Assembly: GCF_002813425.1 (NCBI RefSeq)
Contig: NZ_PHUL01000001.1
Span: 930,001-994,000, forward strand
Reading direction: 5' to 3'
DNA: 64,000 nucleotides
DNA from: Cellulophaga sp. RHA19
GTDB lineage: Bacteria > Bacteroidota > Bacteroidia > Flavobacteriales > Flavobacteriaceae
Shown: positions 34,240 to 43,652 of the stretch, piece by piece
How positions within the stretch are numbered: position 1 is the stretch's first letter
How the letters are laid out: the number at the start of each line of letters is the position of its first letter
The notes under the pieces: model-generated
The model's input: only the letters and a program-made list of their open reading frames with translations
What the model was told of the DNA's origin: nothing
Databases searched by the model: none
Made by a program: the position numbers and the translations under genes

Positions 34240-36450
34240 TTATTGTAAAATTTGATGCAATTGCTTTCCAAAATATAGCATTGCTTTAACTTCTTGTACA
34301 CTTAATAAGCGTTCCTTTTTTATAATTAGTAGCGCAGACCCATTACACTCTATGTGGTAATAAGGATTACTTTCTAAAAATAGAATAAGCTCATTTGTAA
34401 ATAGCTGTTGTATTTGGGCTGGCTTTTCTCCACTTAGATAAAATCTACGGTTAAAATCTGGGTGGTTATCTATGCTCAACTCTTTAAAACCAGCTAAGCT
34501 GTAAAGGTATTTTATAAGTCCTTCTTTATCTAAAGTAAAAACAGGTACTTCCCTATCTAATTTTATATGTAAAACAGTAGTTTTTATTACTTCTCGGGCA
34601 ATAAAAGCACCTTCAGTAAACTCTACATCCATAAGAGCAACTTTGCTGTTTTTTGCTATAAGTTGATTATAAAAATAACGTATTTCTCTACTTTTAAAGA
34701 AAACAAAATCGGTAAAAAAACTAGCATTTTTATTTTTCTCTGGTATGTAATTCCATTTAAAATCTGAAGCTGTATTTTTAAGCAGTAACTGCCTTTTGGT
34801 AAGGTTACCACCTACTGGAGCTAATTTTGTAGCAAACGGAAGTATTTTACGTATGGCAAATGGGTGTGCAGAGTCGGTACCATGCTTATCTAGCCCAATA
34901 AGCTCTATACTACCACCCTTTTTACTAAATGTGTCTATATAACCCTCTAGGCCTTCCATAACAGTGTGGTCTACAAAATTACACATAGAAAAATCTAAAA
35001 CTACATCATTATCTTCTGGTATAGCATCTAGTTTATTTTTTAGTTTGTAAAAATTTAAAAAGCTACAAAAATATTTTACACTAATATAAAAGTTACCACC
35101 ATCTGGCTCTTTATACATTAAAATATTTGGCTTTAATAAGTTGCTAAAAAATAAAGAAAAGCTTTTGTTTAGTATTACGTGAATTAAAAAAGTAATTAAA
35201 ATACCTGCACTTATACCAGTAATTAGGTTTGTAAACAATGTTGTTAAAAGCGTAACTAAAAATATAATTATTTGCTCTTTACCAATTTTAGCAACTTTTT
35301 GTAATGTTTTTGGTGTAGCTAATTTATAACCTGTATATACCAAAATAGCAGCTAAGGCAGCTAAAGGTATTTTACGTAATTGTTCCTGAAAAAGTAGCAC
35401 AAAAGCAGCTAAAAAGAATGCATGAAAAAAGTTTGCAGACTTATTAGTAGCACCATTATTAACATTTACAGAACTACGAGCAATAACGGTTACAACGTTT
35501 ATACCACCTAAAAAACCACTAGCAATAGAGGCTACACCCAAGGCTTTTAAGTCTCTATTTACATTAGAACGCCTGTTTAAAGGGTCTAACTTATCTACAG
35601 CTTTTATACTAAGTAAAGATTCTATACTTGCAATAAGCGTGATAGAAAAAACGGCTATTATAAAATTGGGCTGGTATATTTTTGAAAAATCTGGAAAAGC
35701 TAAATTAGAAGTAACATCTTCAGGTATTTTTACCAAAAAATCTTTAGTTAGCGGATAATTAATATCTAAACTTGCTAACAAATAACTAAGCCCTACAACA
35801 AGTACAATAATCCACATAGGAGCAGGTATAAGCTGAAAGTATTTGTTTCTAATTTTAGCATAAAAAACCATAATTAGTAAACTAACAATACCAATTGCAG
35901 CAGCAATTAAAACGCTAATATCTGTGGTTATCCATAAATTTTGTATGCCTTCCGGAAACTGTTTTAGTAATGATACTATAGAGCCACTAGCGCCATTATT
36001 ACCTAGCATTATATGAAACTGTTTAGAGAGGATTCCTATACCAATTGCTGCAAGCATACCCTCTATAGCAGAGGCTGGGAAAAAATCTGCAAGACGGCCC
36101 ATTTTTAAAAAACCAAGTATAATCATTACCAAGCCAGATACAATAATGGCAGCAAGTGTAAATAAGTATCCTTGGTACAAATCACCATCTCCTAAAGTGT
36201 AAATAGCACTTAGCAAAACAATTACCATACCGTTACCAGGACCAGAAATTGTAACATTAGAGCCTCCTAAAATAGATACAATTAAGCCACCAACAATAGC
36301 GGCAATAACACCAGAAATTGGAGGTGCTTCACTAGCTAATGCTAAACCTAATCCTAAGGGTAATGCTATTAATGAAACTACAAAACCAGAAAATATGTTT
36401 TTAGGTAGTGCACTTACAAATGTTTTTGTTTTATTAGTTTTCGGAGTCAA
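34240..36450 (-). CDS. SulP family inorganic anion transporter with STAS-like domain
   Basis: 736 residues, longer than the usual ~560. The membrane domain (about residues 10-440) begins FSGFVVSLIALPLGLGLALA and has the SulP segment GGLIVSILGGSNVTISGPGN. A STAS-like domain (about 470-565, VVLDFSMCNFVDHTVMEGLE) follows, then an extra ~170-residue cytoplasmic region not recognised. Bacterial SulP proteins move sulfate, bicarbonate or dicarboxylates; which one cannot be told. Its start overlaps the universal stress protein gene by 17 bp, so the two are translationally coupled. Confidence 0.92.
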   Translation of the reverse strand: MTPKTNKTKTFVSALPKNIFSGFVVSLIALPLGLGLALASEAPPISGVIAAIVGGLIVSILGGSNVTISGPGNGMVIVLLSAIYTLGDGDLYQGYLFTLAAIIVSGLVMIILGFLKMGRLADFFPASAIEGMLAAIGIGILSKQFHIMLGNNGASGSIVSLLKQFPEGIQNLWITTDISVLIAAAIGIVSLLIMVFYAKIRNKYFQLIPAPMWIIVLVVGLSYLLASLDINYPLTKDFLVKIPEDVTSNLAFPDFSKIYQPNFIIAVFSITLIASIESLLSIKAVDKLDPLNRRSNVNRDLKALGVASIASGFLGGINVVTVIARSSVNVNNGATNKSANFFHAFFLAAFVLLFQEQLRKIPLAALAAILVYTGYKLATPKTLQKVAKIGKEQIIIFLVTLLTTLFTNLITGISAGILITFLIHVILNKSFSLFFSNLLKPNILMYKEPDGGNFYISVKYFCSFLNFYKLKNKLDAIPEDNDVVLDFSMCNFVDHTVMEGLEGYIDTFSKKGGSIELIGLDKHGTDSAHPFAIRKILPFATKLAPVGGNLTKRQLLLKNTASDFKWNYIPEKNKNASFFTDFVFFKSREIRYFYNQLIAKNSKVALMDVEFTEGAFIAREVIKTTVLHIKLDREVPVFTLDKEGLIKYLYSLAGFKELSIDNHPDFNRRFYLSGEKPAQIQQLFTNELILFLESNPYYHIECNGSALLIIKKERLLSVQEVKAMLYFGKQLHQILQ

Positions 36451-37309
36451 ATCGGTTACGTATTATAAATAAATCTGTTGGTAAGTCAGATAAAATATAT
36501 TCTATATCATGAGGAAAAATACGATCTAAAATTCCTGTTTTAGACGGAGCATTCATTACCAATAAATCTGCTCTAACAATTTCAGCATAATGACCAATAG
36601 AGTATCCCCTTTTGCCAAAAATGCCCTGGTTTTTAATTTTAATTCCCTTTTTACAAGTTTCAGGAATGTCTTTTACAATTTCTCTAACCCTTTGTTCTTC
36701 TCGGTGTTTTAATCGTTCTTTAACAATATTTACTTTTTTTAGTGTTTTGTCATCCTGTACACTAACCTGAATATCTTTCTGCAAAATTTCTTCTACAATG
36801 GTTACTTGGGGAGCACCAAGTGCATCTGCAATATAAAAAGCGGAATTTATAGTAAGTGGTGTGTCTGGTGCATCTAAACCGTTTACAACAATATTTTTAC
36901 AAGGTACACGCTCTATAGATGGCTTAATAAGCAGTAAAACAGAACAACATACTTTACGTGTAAGCTTACGAGCAATAGAACCTACATAAAATTTAAACAT
37001 ATTTTCTTTTTGTAGTGCACCAAGAATTAGCAAATCTATATTACTCGTTTTACAGGCATTTGTAATTACATCTATAGGGTCTCCATTTTCCCATTTAACC
37101 TCTACATCTAAATTTTTGTATTCTGTTTTGTTTAAAAAAGATGCAATTTTGGTTTCTTTTTCTGAAGTTTTAGAACCAACATGAAGTAGTATTAACTTGG
37201 CCTTAAAAAAATGTGCTATCCTTGTAGTCTCCAAAATATTTATTTCTAATTTTGGGGAGAAAGCAAATCCAAAAAGAATCGTTTTAAAAGGACGATTTTT
37301 GTAAACCAT
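36434..37309 (-). CDS. Universal stress protein (tandem UspA domains)
   Basis: 291 residues with two Usp-like halves. The first (about residues 8-135) has ILFGFAFSPKLEINILETTR and the helix DLLILGALQKENMFKFYVGS, close to the G-2x-G-9x-G(S/T) nucleotide motif. The second (about 145-285) ends with DLLVMNAPSKTGILDRIFPH. Coupling to the SulP gene suggests it regulates or senses for that transporter; this is inference. Confidence 0.88.
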   Translation of the reverse strand: MVYKNRPFKTILFGFAFSPKLEINILETTRIAHFFKAKLILLHVGSKTSEKETKIASFLNKTEYKNLDVEVKWENGDPIDVITNACKTSNIDLLILGALQKENMFKFYVGSIARKLTRKVCCSVLLLIKPSIERVPCKNIVVNGLDAPDTPLTINSAFYIADALGAPQVTIVEEILQKDIQVSVQDDKTLKKVNIVKERLKHREEQRVREIVKDIPETCKKGIKIKNQGIFGKRGYSIGHYAEIVRADLLVMNAPSKTGILDRIFPHDIEYILSDLPTDLFIIRNRFDSEN

Positions 37310-37412
37310 AAACTAAATTTAGCCCAAGATAGTACAATTATACAAGAAAAGTAATCTGTTCATAAAAATTGCTTTTTAAAATTAAAATGCTATTTTTCAA
37401 AAAAAATAAATT

Positions 37413-39266
37413 ATGCTGGAATTAGCCGGAATTATAATACTAGGAATACTAGCACAGTGGTTTGCTTGGAAATTAAAATTACCTGCAATTTTACCCTTAA
37501 TTTTAATAGGGTTAATAGTGGGGCCAATATCCACTCTTTTTACAGAAGATAACAGTAAAATTATTGAACCAATTTGGAACGGAACAACAGGTCTTTTCCC
37601 TGGTGATAGTTTGTACTACTTTGTATCTCTTGCAATTAGTATTATTTTGTTTGAAGGAGGTTTAACTTTAAAAAGATCAGAGATTAAAAATATAGGTCCT
37701 GTAATTTCTAAGTTAATAACCATTGGTTCTTTAGTTACGTTTTTTGGTGCAGGTGTTGCTGCCCACTATATTTTAGGTTTAAGTTGGTCAATTTCATTTT
37801 TATTTTCAGGATTAATTATAGTAACTGGCCCAACGGTAATAACTCCTATTTTAAGAAACATACCTTTAAAAAAAGATATTTCTGCAGTCCTTAAATGGGA
37901 AGGTATTTTAATAGATCCAATTGGTGCTTTAGTTGCCGTTTTGGTATATGAGTTTATTAGTGTTGGTGGTGGTGGAGATTTTACGTTTACTGCTTTAATA
38001 GAGTTTGGTAAAATACTTTTATTTGGTACCACTTTTGGTTTTACGTTTGCACACGGTTTAACAGCTGCTGTAAAACGTAATTTTATTCCGCATTATTTAC
38101 TTAATGTGGTGTCTTTATCTGTAGTATTACTTGTATTTGTAATGTCTGATGTTTTTGCACACGAATCTGGTTTACTAGCCGTAGTAGTAATGGGTATGGT
38201 AATGGGTAACACAGATTTACCTAATATTAAAGAGTTACTTTATTTTAAAGAATCTTTAAGTGTACTGTTAATATCTATCTTATTTATATTGTTATCTGCC
38301 AATATTAACATAGCAGATTTAGAGCTTATTTTTAATTGGGGTACTTTAATTCTTTTTGCAGTTATTGTATTTGTTGTAAGGCCACTTGGTGTGTTTTTAA
38401 GCACAAGAGGATCTAACCTTCATTTAAAAGAAAAACTTTTTATTAGCTGGGTTGGTCCAAGAGGTATTGTAGCAGCAGGTATAGCGTCATTATTTGGTTC
38501 TAAATTATTTTCTAAGGGTGTTCCTGGGGCAGATTATATTACCCCTTTGGTGTTTGTTATAGTATTAGGTACAGTTTTACTTAATGCAACTACCGCAAGG
38601 ATGTTTGCAAAATTGGTTGGTGTTTTCTTAAAAAGATCAGAAGGTATTTTAATTATTGGAGGGTCTAAATTATCTAGATTAATAGCAAATTATTTAAAAG
38701 ACCACAACAGACACGTAGTATTAATAGACAATAACCAAACCAATATAAGCAAAGCAAAAAAGTTAGGTTTAGACGCTATTAACGCCAATATTTATTCAGA
38801 TTCTTTAACAGATAATATAGAGTTGAGTGATATGGGCTATGTTATGGCGCTTACTGCAAACTCTGATATCAACAATTTTGCAGTTAAAAAGTTTGAAAAG
38901 CAATTTGGTGAAAATGGTTCTTTTAGATTGGTAAATTCTGATGAGATGAACGATCCAGAGAATAACCCTAAAGAAGGTTTATTTTCTCATACAGATGATT
39001 TTATTAAGTTGATGGAAGCAGCACGTAAATACCCAACAATACACGAAATAAAATTAAAAGACCAAATCCATTATGAAGGTTTAATAGAGATTACAAAAGC
39101 CGATGAAAATATTATTCCAATATTTTTAAAATCACCAGATGGTGAGTTACATATTATACCTGCGTTTAGTACATCTTTTACAGATATTACAGAAGGTTAT
39201 GAACTTGTTTACTTAGGTAAAATGTTCGATGTAGATAAGCACGCAGACATATCTGAAGAAGAATAA
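37413..39266 (+). CDS. CPA-type cation:proton antiporter with TrkA-N domain
   Basis: 617 residues. Residues 1-400 hold about 12 membrane helices of the Na+/H+ exchanger domain, including LPAILPLILIGLIVGPISTL and FLFSGLIIVTGPTVITPILR. The cytoplasmic Rossmann RCK/TrkA-N domain (about 408-520) starts EGILIIGGSKLSRLIANYL and probably binds NAD(H) or another nucleotide to gate transport. Residues beyond about 540 form a further ligand-binding-like region. The exported cation (Na+ or K+) is not settled by sequence. Confidence 0.92.
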   Translation: MLELAGIIILGILAQWFAWKLKLPAILPLILIGLIVGPISTLFTEDNSKIIEPIWNGTTGLFPGDSLYYFVSLAISIILFEGGLTLKRSEIKNIGPVISKLITIGSLVTFFGAGVAAHYILGLSWSISFLFSGLIIVTGPTVITPILRNIPLKKDISAVLKWEGILIDPIGALVAVLVYEFISVGGGGDFTFTALIEFGKILLFGTTFGFTFAHGLTAAVKRNFIPHYLLNVVSLSVVLLVFVMSDVFAHESGLLAVVVMGMVMGNTDLPNIKELLYFKESLSVLLISILFILLSANINIADLELIFNWGTLILFAVIVFVVRPLGVFLSTRGSNLHLKEKLFISWVGPRGIVAAGIASLFGSKLFSKGVPGADYITPLVFVIVLGTVLLNATTARMFAKLVGVFLKRSEGILIIGGSKLSRLIANYLKDHNRHVVLIDNNQTNISKAKKLGLDAINANIYSDSLTDNIELSDMGYVMALTANSDINNFAVKKFEKQFGENGSFRLVNSDEMNDPENNPKEGLFSHTDDFIKLMEAARKYPTIHEIKLKDQIHYEGLIEITKADENIIPIFLKSPDGELHIIPAFSTSFTDITEGYELVYLGKMFDVDKHADISEEE

Positions 39267-39284
39267 AAACAAATATTGTAAATA

Positions 39285-39315
39285 AAAAAGGCTTCCTGTT
39301 ACAGGAAGCCTTTTT
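39285..39315 (+). terminator. Rho-independent terminator after the antiporter
   Basis: Arms 39285-39298 (AAAAAGGCTTCCTG) and 39302-39315 pair fully around TTA and end in a T run. Confidence 0.9.
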
Positions 39316-39445
39316 AGTTTTTAGCAATTACAATTGGTCATTAAAAAAATAGGGTTCAGCCCCTTTTTATCCCAATTTATCAGAAAATGATTTTTATAAG
39401 TGCTTAATTCATATACTTTTATAGCATCAATCATTATCAACAGTC

Positions 39446-41800
39446 ATGAAAACGTTAACAAAAACTATTTTTATTTTACTTCTAGGTGTAATATCAACTC
39501 AAGCACAAAACAAAATTTCAGGTAAAATAACAGAGAACAATTTGCCATTAGAATACGCCAACGTAATATTATACAATCAATCTACTAAAGAGGTTGTTAC
39601 TGGTACCATATCAGACAAGCAAGGTGTGTATGCCTTTAACTCTATAAAAAACGGCACATATTATATAGAGGTGTCTATGCTTGGTTTTAAAACCAAAACA
39701 TCTAAAGAATTCCAATTATCCACAGATAAAGAACTAAATTTTACTTTAAATGAAGAGGCAGAATCTTTAAACGAGGTTGTTGTAAAAAGCAAACGACCCG
39801 TAATTAGACAAACTGCAGAAAAACTTATTGTAGACTTAGAAAATTCTGAGATGATAAATTCTAATTTAAAAGATGTAATGAAACGCGTGCCTGGTGTAAT
39901 TGTAACCAATAACGGTATAAGCTATGCTGGACAAAATAATATTAGAATTTTAATTAATGGTAAAACTACCGACTATATGGATATGAGTACGTTGCTACGC
40001 GATATGCCTGCAGATAACATAGCTAGAGTAGAAATGGTAGAACAACCTGGTGCCGAGTTTGATGCTGCTGGTTCTGGACCAGTAATAAACATAATACTAA
40101 AAAAAAATGTAAGGCTAGGTACTAACGGTACTGTTGTAGGTTGGGTAGGAGAAGATGAAGGAGTAGAGTATGGTACAAGTGCTTCTATTGGTAGTTATAA
40201 AAACAAGCTAAATTGGCAAGCAAGTGCAGGGTATTCTAGTCCTACTTGGAGAGAAGATTTATTTATTAAAAGGACCGTAGATGGTGCAACTTATGACCAA
40301 GCAACAATAGAGCCTTACAACCCTAAAACTGCAAGAGTAAGCGGTAGTGTAGATTACTATATTACAGAAGAACATACTATAGGTGTTGGTGTTAGAAACA
40401 TTAATACAAACTCGGACCGTAACTCTAAAAGCTCTAATATTATAACAAGTAATAACGGAACAGATTATTTACTGTCACAAAATAGTTTTAACAGGGATCA
40501 AGTAGTTTTTAATGTAAATCCTTACTATGAATACAAGACAGATAAACAAAAATTAGCAGTAGATTTTAATTTTGTAGATTATACAAATGATAATCTTAAT
40601 ACCATATCTTCTTTAGATGGCAGTACAGTTCCTTATACAAATCAGCGTTATTTGCAAGACGGTGAATATCAAATAAAAACATATAAAATAGACTACTCTA
40701 AGCAATTTACAGAAAACTTTAAACTTAGTTTTGGTAGTAAATACGCAGATGTAGACACAGATAGCGATTTAATGTCTTTTAGTGAAGATACAAACGGAGA
40801 ATTTGTTTTTAATGAAGATGCTAGCAATAGGTTTTTGGTAGAAGAAAATATTTTTGCATTGTATTCTAAATTAAATATTACTAGCGGAGAATGGTCTTTT
40901 TCTGGTGGCTTACGTTTTGAAGACAGCAACACAAAAGGAACTTCTAATAGCACAAACGAGACCAGAGAGCGTAAAATATCTAAATTGTTCCCTAGTGCAT
41001 CTGTAAGTAAAAAACTAGGGGAAAGCCTAAGTGCTAATGTAGCTTATAGTTACCGTATTAGTAGACCAAGTTACAGTACACTAAACTCTTTTGTAACGTA
41101 TTATGATCCGCTTTCTTCTGACGTTGGTAATGAAAATTTAAAACCAGCTTTTACCAATAATTATCAGTTTAACTTAACTTTTGATGGTCAACCGTTTTTT
41201 ACAATTGGTTATAGTGAAACTAAGGACGCTATGTTTCAATACGTATCACAAAATACAGAAACTGCAGAAATTAGCAGAACAACTATAAACTTAACAGACA
41301 GTGAAAACTGGAACTTTAGACTATTTGGACCATTAAGTTTTATAAAAGGCGTAGATGGGTACACTGGGTTTATTGTAAATTACAATAAGTTAGAGTCTGT
41401 ACCAGATAATCTAAATTTAGATAAATGGAGCTTAATTTGGTTTACACAGGCTAGTTACGAGCTTCCTTGGGAAATTAACGCAGAAATAAGTGGTAATTAC
41501 GGTACAGGAGCATTAGATGGTGGTTTAGATGTAGACTGGTTTGCGGGCATAGATTTTTCTTTAGGTAAAACCTTTTTAGATGACAGACTAAAAGTAAACC
41601 TAGGACTAAGTAAAATACTTAATAGAGGCTATGTTGGTAAAATAAATTATAATAATTTAAATGCAGATATAGAGAGTAACGAGTCTAGAAGAAACGTACA
41701 ATTAAGAGTATCTTACAGTTTTGGATCTAGATATGGCAAGCAGAAAAACAGAGAAAACTCATCTAAAGAGGAGCAAAATAGAATTGAGGACAACAACTAA
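39446..41800 (+). CDS. Outer-membrane beta-barrel protein, TonB-receptor-like
   Basis: 784 residues. The signal peptide ends STQAQ. A carboxypeptidase-regulatory-like domain (about residues 20-105) contains GVYAFNSIKNGTYYIEVSML. The plug-like region has LKDVMKRVPGVIVTNNGISY and IARVEMVEQPGAEFDAAGSG, and the barrel of the OMP_b-brl_3 type has many acidic loops. The C-terminus ends in a polar tail after LRVSYSFGSRY. Its cargo is unknown. It is followed 15 bp later by a LytS-type kinase and then its regulator, suggesting a signal-responsive transport operon. Confidence 0.9.
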   Translation: MKTLTKTIFILLLGVISTQAQNKISGKITENNLPLEYANVILYNQSTKEVVTGTISDKQGVYAFNSIKNGTYYIEVSMLGFKTKTSKEFQLSTDKELNFTLNEEAESLNEVVVKSKRPVIRQTAEKLIVDLENSEMINSNLKDVMKRVPGVIVTNNGISYAGQNNIRILINGKTTDYMDMSTLLRDMPADNIARVEMVEQPGAEFDAAGSGPVINIILKKNVRLGTNGTVVGWVGEDEGVEYGTSASIGSYKNKLNWQASAGYSSPTWREDLFIKRTVDGATYDQATIEPYNPKTARVSGSVDYYITEEHTIGVGVRNINTNSDRNSKSSNIITSNNGTDYLLSQNSFNRDQVVFNVNPYYEYKTDKQKLAVDFNFVDYTNDNLNTISSLDGSTVPYTNQRYLQDGEYQIKTYKIDYSKQFTENFKLSFGSKYADVDTDSDLMSFSEDTNGEFVFNEDASNRFLVEENIFALYSKLNITSGEWSFSGGLRFEDSNTKGTSNSTNETRERKISKLFPSASVSKKLGESLSANVAYSYRISRPSYSTLNSFVTYYDPLSSDVGNENLKPAFTNNYQFNLTFDGQPFFTIGYSETKDAMFQYVSQNTETAEISRTTINLTDSENWNFRLFGPLSFIKGVDGYTGFIVNYNKLESVPDNLNLDKWSLIWFTQASYELPWEINAEISGNYGTGALDGGLDVDWFAGIDFSLGKTFLDDRLKVNLGLSKILNRGYVGKINYNNLNADIESNESRRNVQLRVSYSFGSRYGKQKNRENSSKEEQNRIEDNN

Positions 41801-41815
41801 TACACTAGCTGTTTA

Positions 41816-42826
41816 ATGAACAAAAAAATAAACAAATCAGATATACTACTTATGGTAGTTTATTTTATAATTTCTTTTTCTATTCAAGGTTTAGAATATT
41901 ATAATAAAGACGCTATGTTGAAGGAGTATCTTCTAGATTTTCCAACAGATTTAATAACTATAAGTAGTATTATTTTCTTGTTTGTTTTTTGGCTAATACC
42001 CAAGTTTGTAAAAGAAAAAAAGTACGTGCTATTTGCAATTTTTGGTATTGTTATTTTAGTGACACTTACAGGAATTCAATTTACAGTAGGGTATTGGACA
42101 GGAGAAAACGATTGGAGTAAGTTTCCAACGGGTTTAGATTTTGTAATAGATATGATAAACAGAGGTGCCAGTGATAGTGCTTTTCCTTTTGCATTATTGC
42201 TTACTAAAAAGTTCTACGAAGGGCAAAACCAATTGTTAAAGTTTGAAAAACAGCAAAAAGAAAACGAGCTTAAATTACTACGTTCACAAATAGATCCTCA
42301 TTTTTTGTTTAACAACTTAAATACATTAGATTCTTTAATAGATAGTGATACCCAAAGAGCAAAAGAATATATAAATCGTTTGTCATTAATATACAGGTAT
42401 TTAATAAAAACAAAAGATGCAGAGGTTATGGAGTTGGCTGAAGAAATTCAACTTGCAGAAAACTATATGTTTTTAATAAAAACGCGCTTTGGTAACGATT
42501 ACGATTTTAAAATTGAAAAAGAAACAACTATAAACGATAAATTTATACCCACAGGAGCCATACAAGCTTTGTTAGAGAATGTTGTAAAGCATAACAAACC
42601 TAGTGCAGGTGTTAGTATAAAAACAGTAATTTGTGTGGAGGAAAACGCTTTAAAAGTAAGTAATACTAAATCTAGTATAATACCTAAAAACGAATCTTTT
42701 GGTATAGGTATAGATAATTTAAAAGCACGTTATAAATTACTATCAGATAAAGAGGTGATTATTATAAATACTGATAAGGAATTTACAGTTTCTATTCCAG
42801 TAATTAAATTAATTGAAGACAATTAA
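41816..42826 (+). CDS. LytS-family sensor histidine kinase
   Basis: 336 residues. The N-terminal part (about 1-140) holds three or four membrane helices and no large sensor domain. The His_kinase domain begins LRSQIDPHFLFNNLNTLDSL, with the phospho-accepting His near residue 162. The ATP-binding part shows GAIQALLENVVKHN and GIGIDNLKARYKLL. It phosphorylates the LytTR regulator encoded 5 bp downstream. Its position behind a TonB-like outer-membrane protein suggests it monitors the same substrate or envelope state. Confidence 0.93.
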   Translation: MNKKINKSDILLMVVYFIISFSIQGLEYYNKDAMLKEYLLDFPTDLITISSIIFLFVFWLIPKFVKEKKYVLFAIFGIVILVTLTGIQFTVGYWTGENDWSKFPTGLDFVIDMINRGASDSAFPFALLLTKKFYEGQNQLLKFEKQQKENELKLLRSQIDPHFLFNNLNTLDSLIDSDTQRAKEYINRLSLIYRYLIKTKDAEVMELAEEIQLAENYMFLIKTRFGNDYDFKIEKETTINDKFIPTGAIQALLENVVKHNKPSAGVSIKTVICVEENALKVSNTKSSIIPKNESFGIGIDNLKARYKLLSDKEVIIINTDKEFTVSIPVIKLIEDN

Positions 42827-42831
42827 AAGCA

Positions 42832-43596
42832 ATGAAAATTTTAATTTTAGAGGATGAAATACCAGCTTTTCAAAAATTACTTTCTTTTGTTAAAGATTAT
42901 TTTAATGATGAGGTTGTGTATGACTGGGCAAGATCTAACGCAGAAGGTAAGCTATTTTTAAAGAGCAATACATATGATTTTATTTTGTCTGATATTCAAT
43001 TATTAGATGGTGTTTCTTTTGATTTGTATAATGAGGTTAATATAGATGCGCCAATTATATTTTGCTCTGCGCATGATGAGTATCTTTTTCAGGCATTTAA
43101 CACAAATGGCATTGCTTATATTTTAAAGCCATACACACAATTAGATTTTAAAAAGGCACTAGAAAAATACCAAGCACTATTTACAAAAGGAGATTACAAC
43201 TCTTTATCACCAAAAACACTTACAAACCTTAAAATTGCTTTACAAGAAGAGCATAACAATTACAAAACAAGGTTTGTAATTAAAAAAGCAAATGGTATAC
43301 AACTATTAAATGTGTCCGAAATTAGCACTATAGAAGCATCAGGAGATTTTTGTATTGCTACAGATGCAAAAGGAAAAAGACATACAATATCTTTAAATTT
43401 AGGCACAATACACCAACAATTACACCCTAATAAATTTTTTAAAATAAACCGAAGCCAAATTATAAGTATAGATTTTATAGACAATATAGAAAGTCATTTT
43501 AAAAACCGATTATTATTAAAAATGGTTGGTGTAAAAGAAAAAGTAATGACAAGCTCATCTACCACAGCAGAATTTAGAAAATGGTTAGAGCAATAA
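42832..43596 (+). CDS. LytTR-family response regulator
   Basis: 254 residues. The receiver domain (about 1-120) has acidic residues ILEDE and phospho-acceptor Asp in FILSDIQLLDG near residue 53, with Lys in YILKPYTQ. The C-terminal LytTR DNA-binding domain (about 150-254) includes FVIKKANGIQLLNVSEISTI and the signature FFKINRSQIISIDFI. It forms a two-component pair with the kinase 5 bp upstream. Confidence 0.95.
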   Translation: MKILILEDEIPAFQKLLSFVKDYFNDEVVYDWARSNAEGKLFLKSNTYDFILSDIQLLDGVSFDLYNEVNIDAPIIFCSAHDEYLFQAFNTNGIAYILKPYTQLDFKKALEKYQALFTKGDYNSLSPKTLTNLKIALQEEHNNYKTRFVIKKANGIQLLNVSEISTIEASGDFCIATDAKGKRHTISLNLGTIHQQLHPNKFFKINRSQIISIDFIDNIESHFKNRLLLKMVGVKEKVMTSSSTTAEFRKWLEQ

Positions 43597-43600
43597 AATA

Positions 43601-43631
43601 AAAAACCTTCATTTTTTAAATGAAGGTTTTT
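43601..43631. terminator. Bidirectional terminator between LytTR gene and lepA
   Basis: Arms 43601-43614 (AAAAACCTTCATTT) and 43618-43631 pair perfectly around TTT. Both strands end in T runs, and the flanking genes are convergent. Confidence 0.9.
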
Positions 43632-43652
43632 GTTTTGTATAAGGTAGTTGTA

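Noticed and set aside
39340..39385. AGGG...CCCT hairpin before the outer-membrane barrel gene as a riboswitch
   Set aside because: It is a short 4-5 bp stem with no recognisable aptamer; it may be a weak secondary terminator for the antiporter gene.
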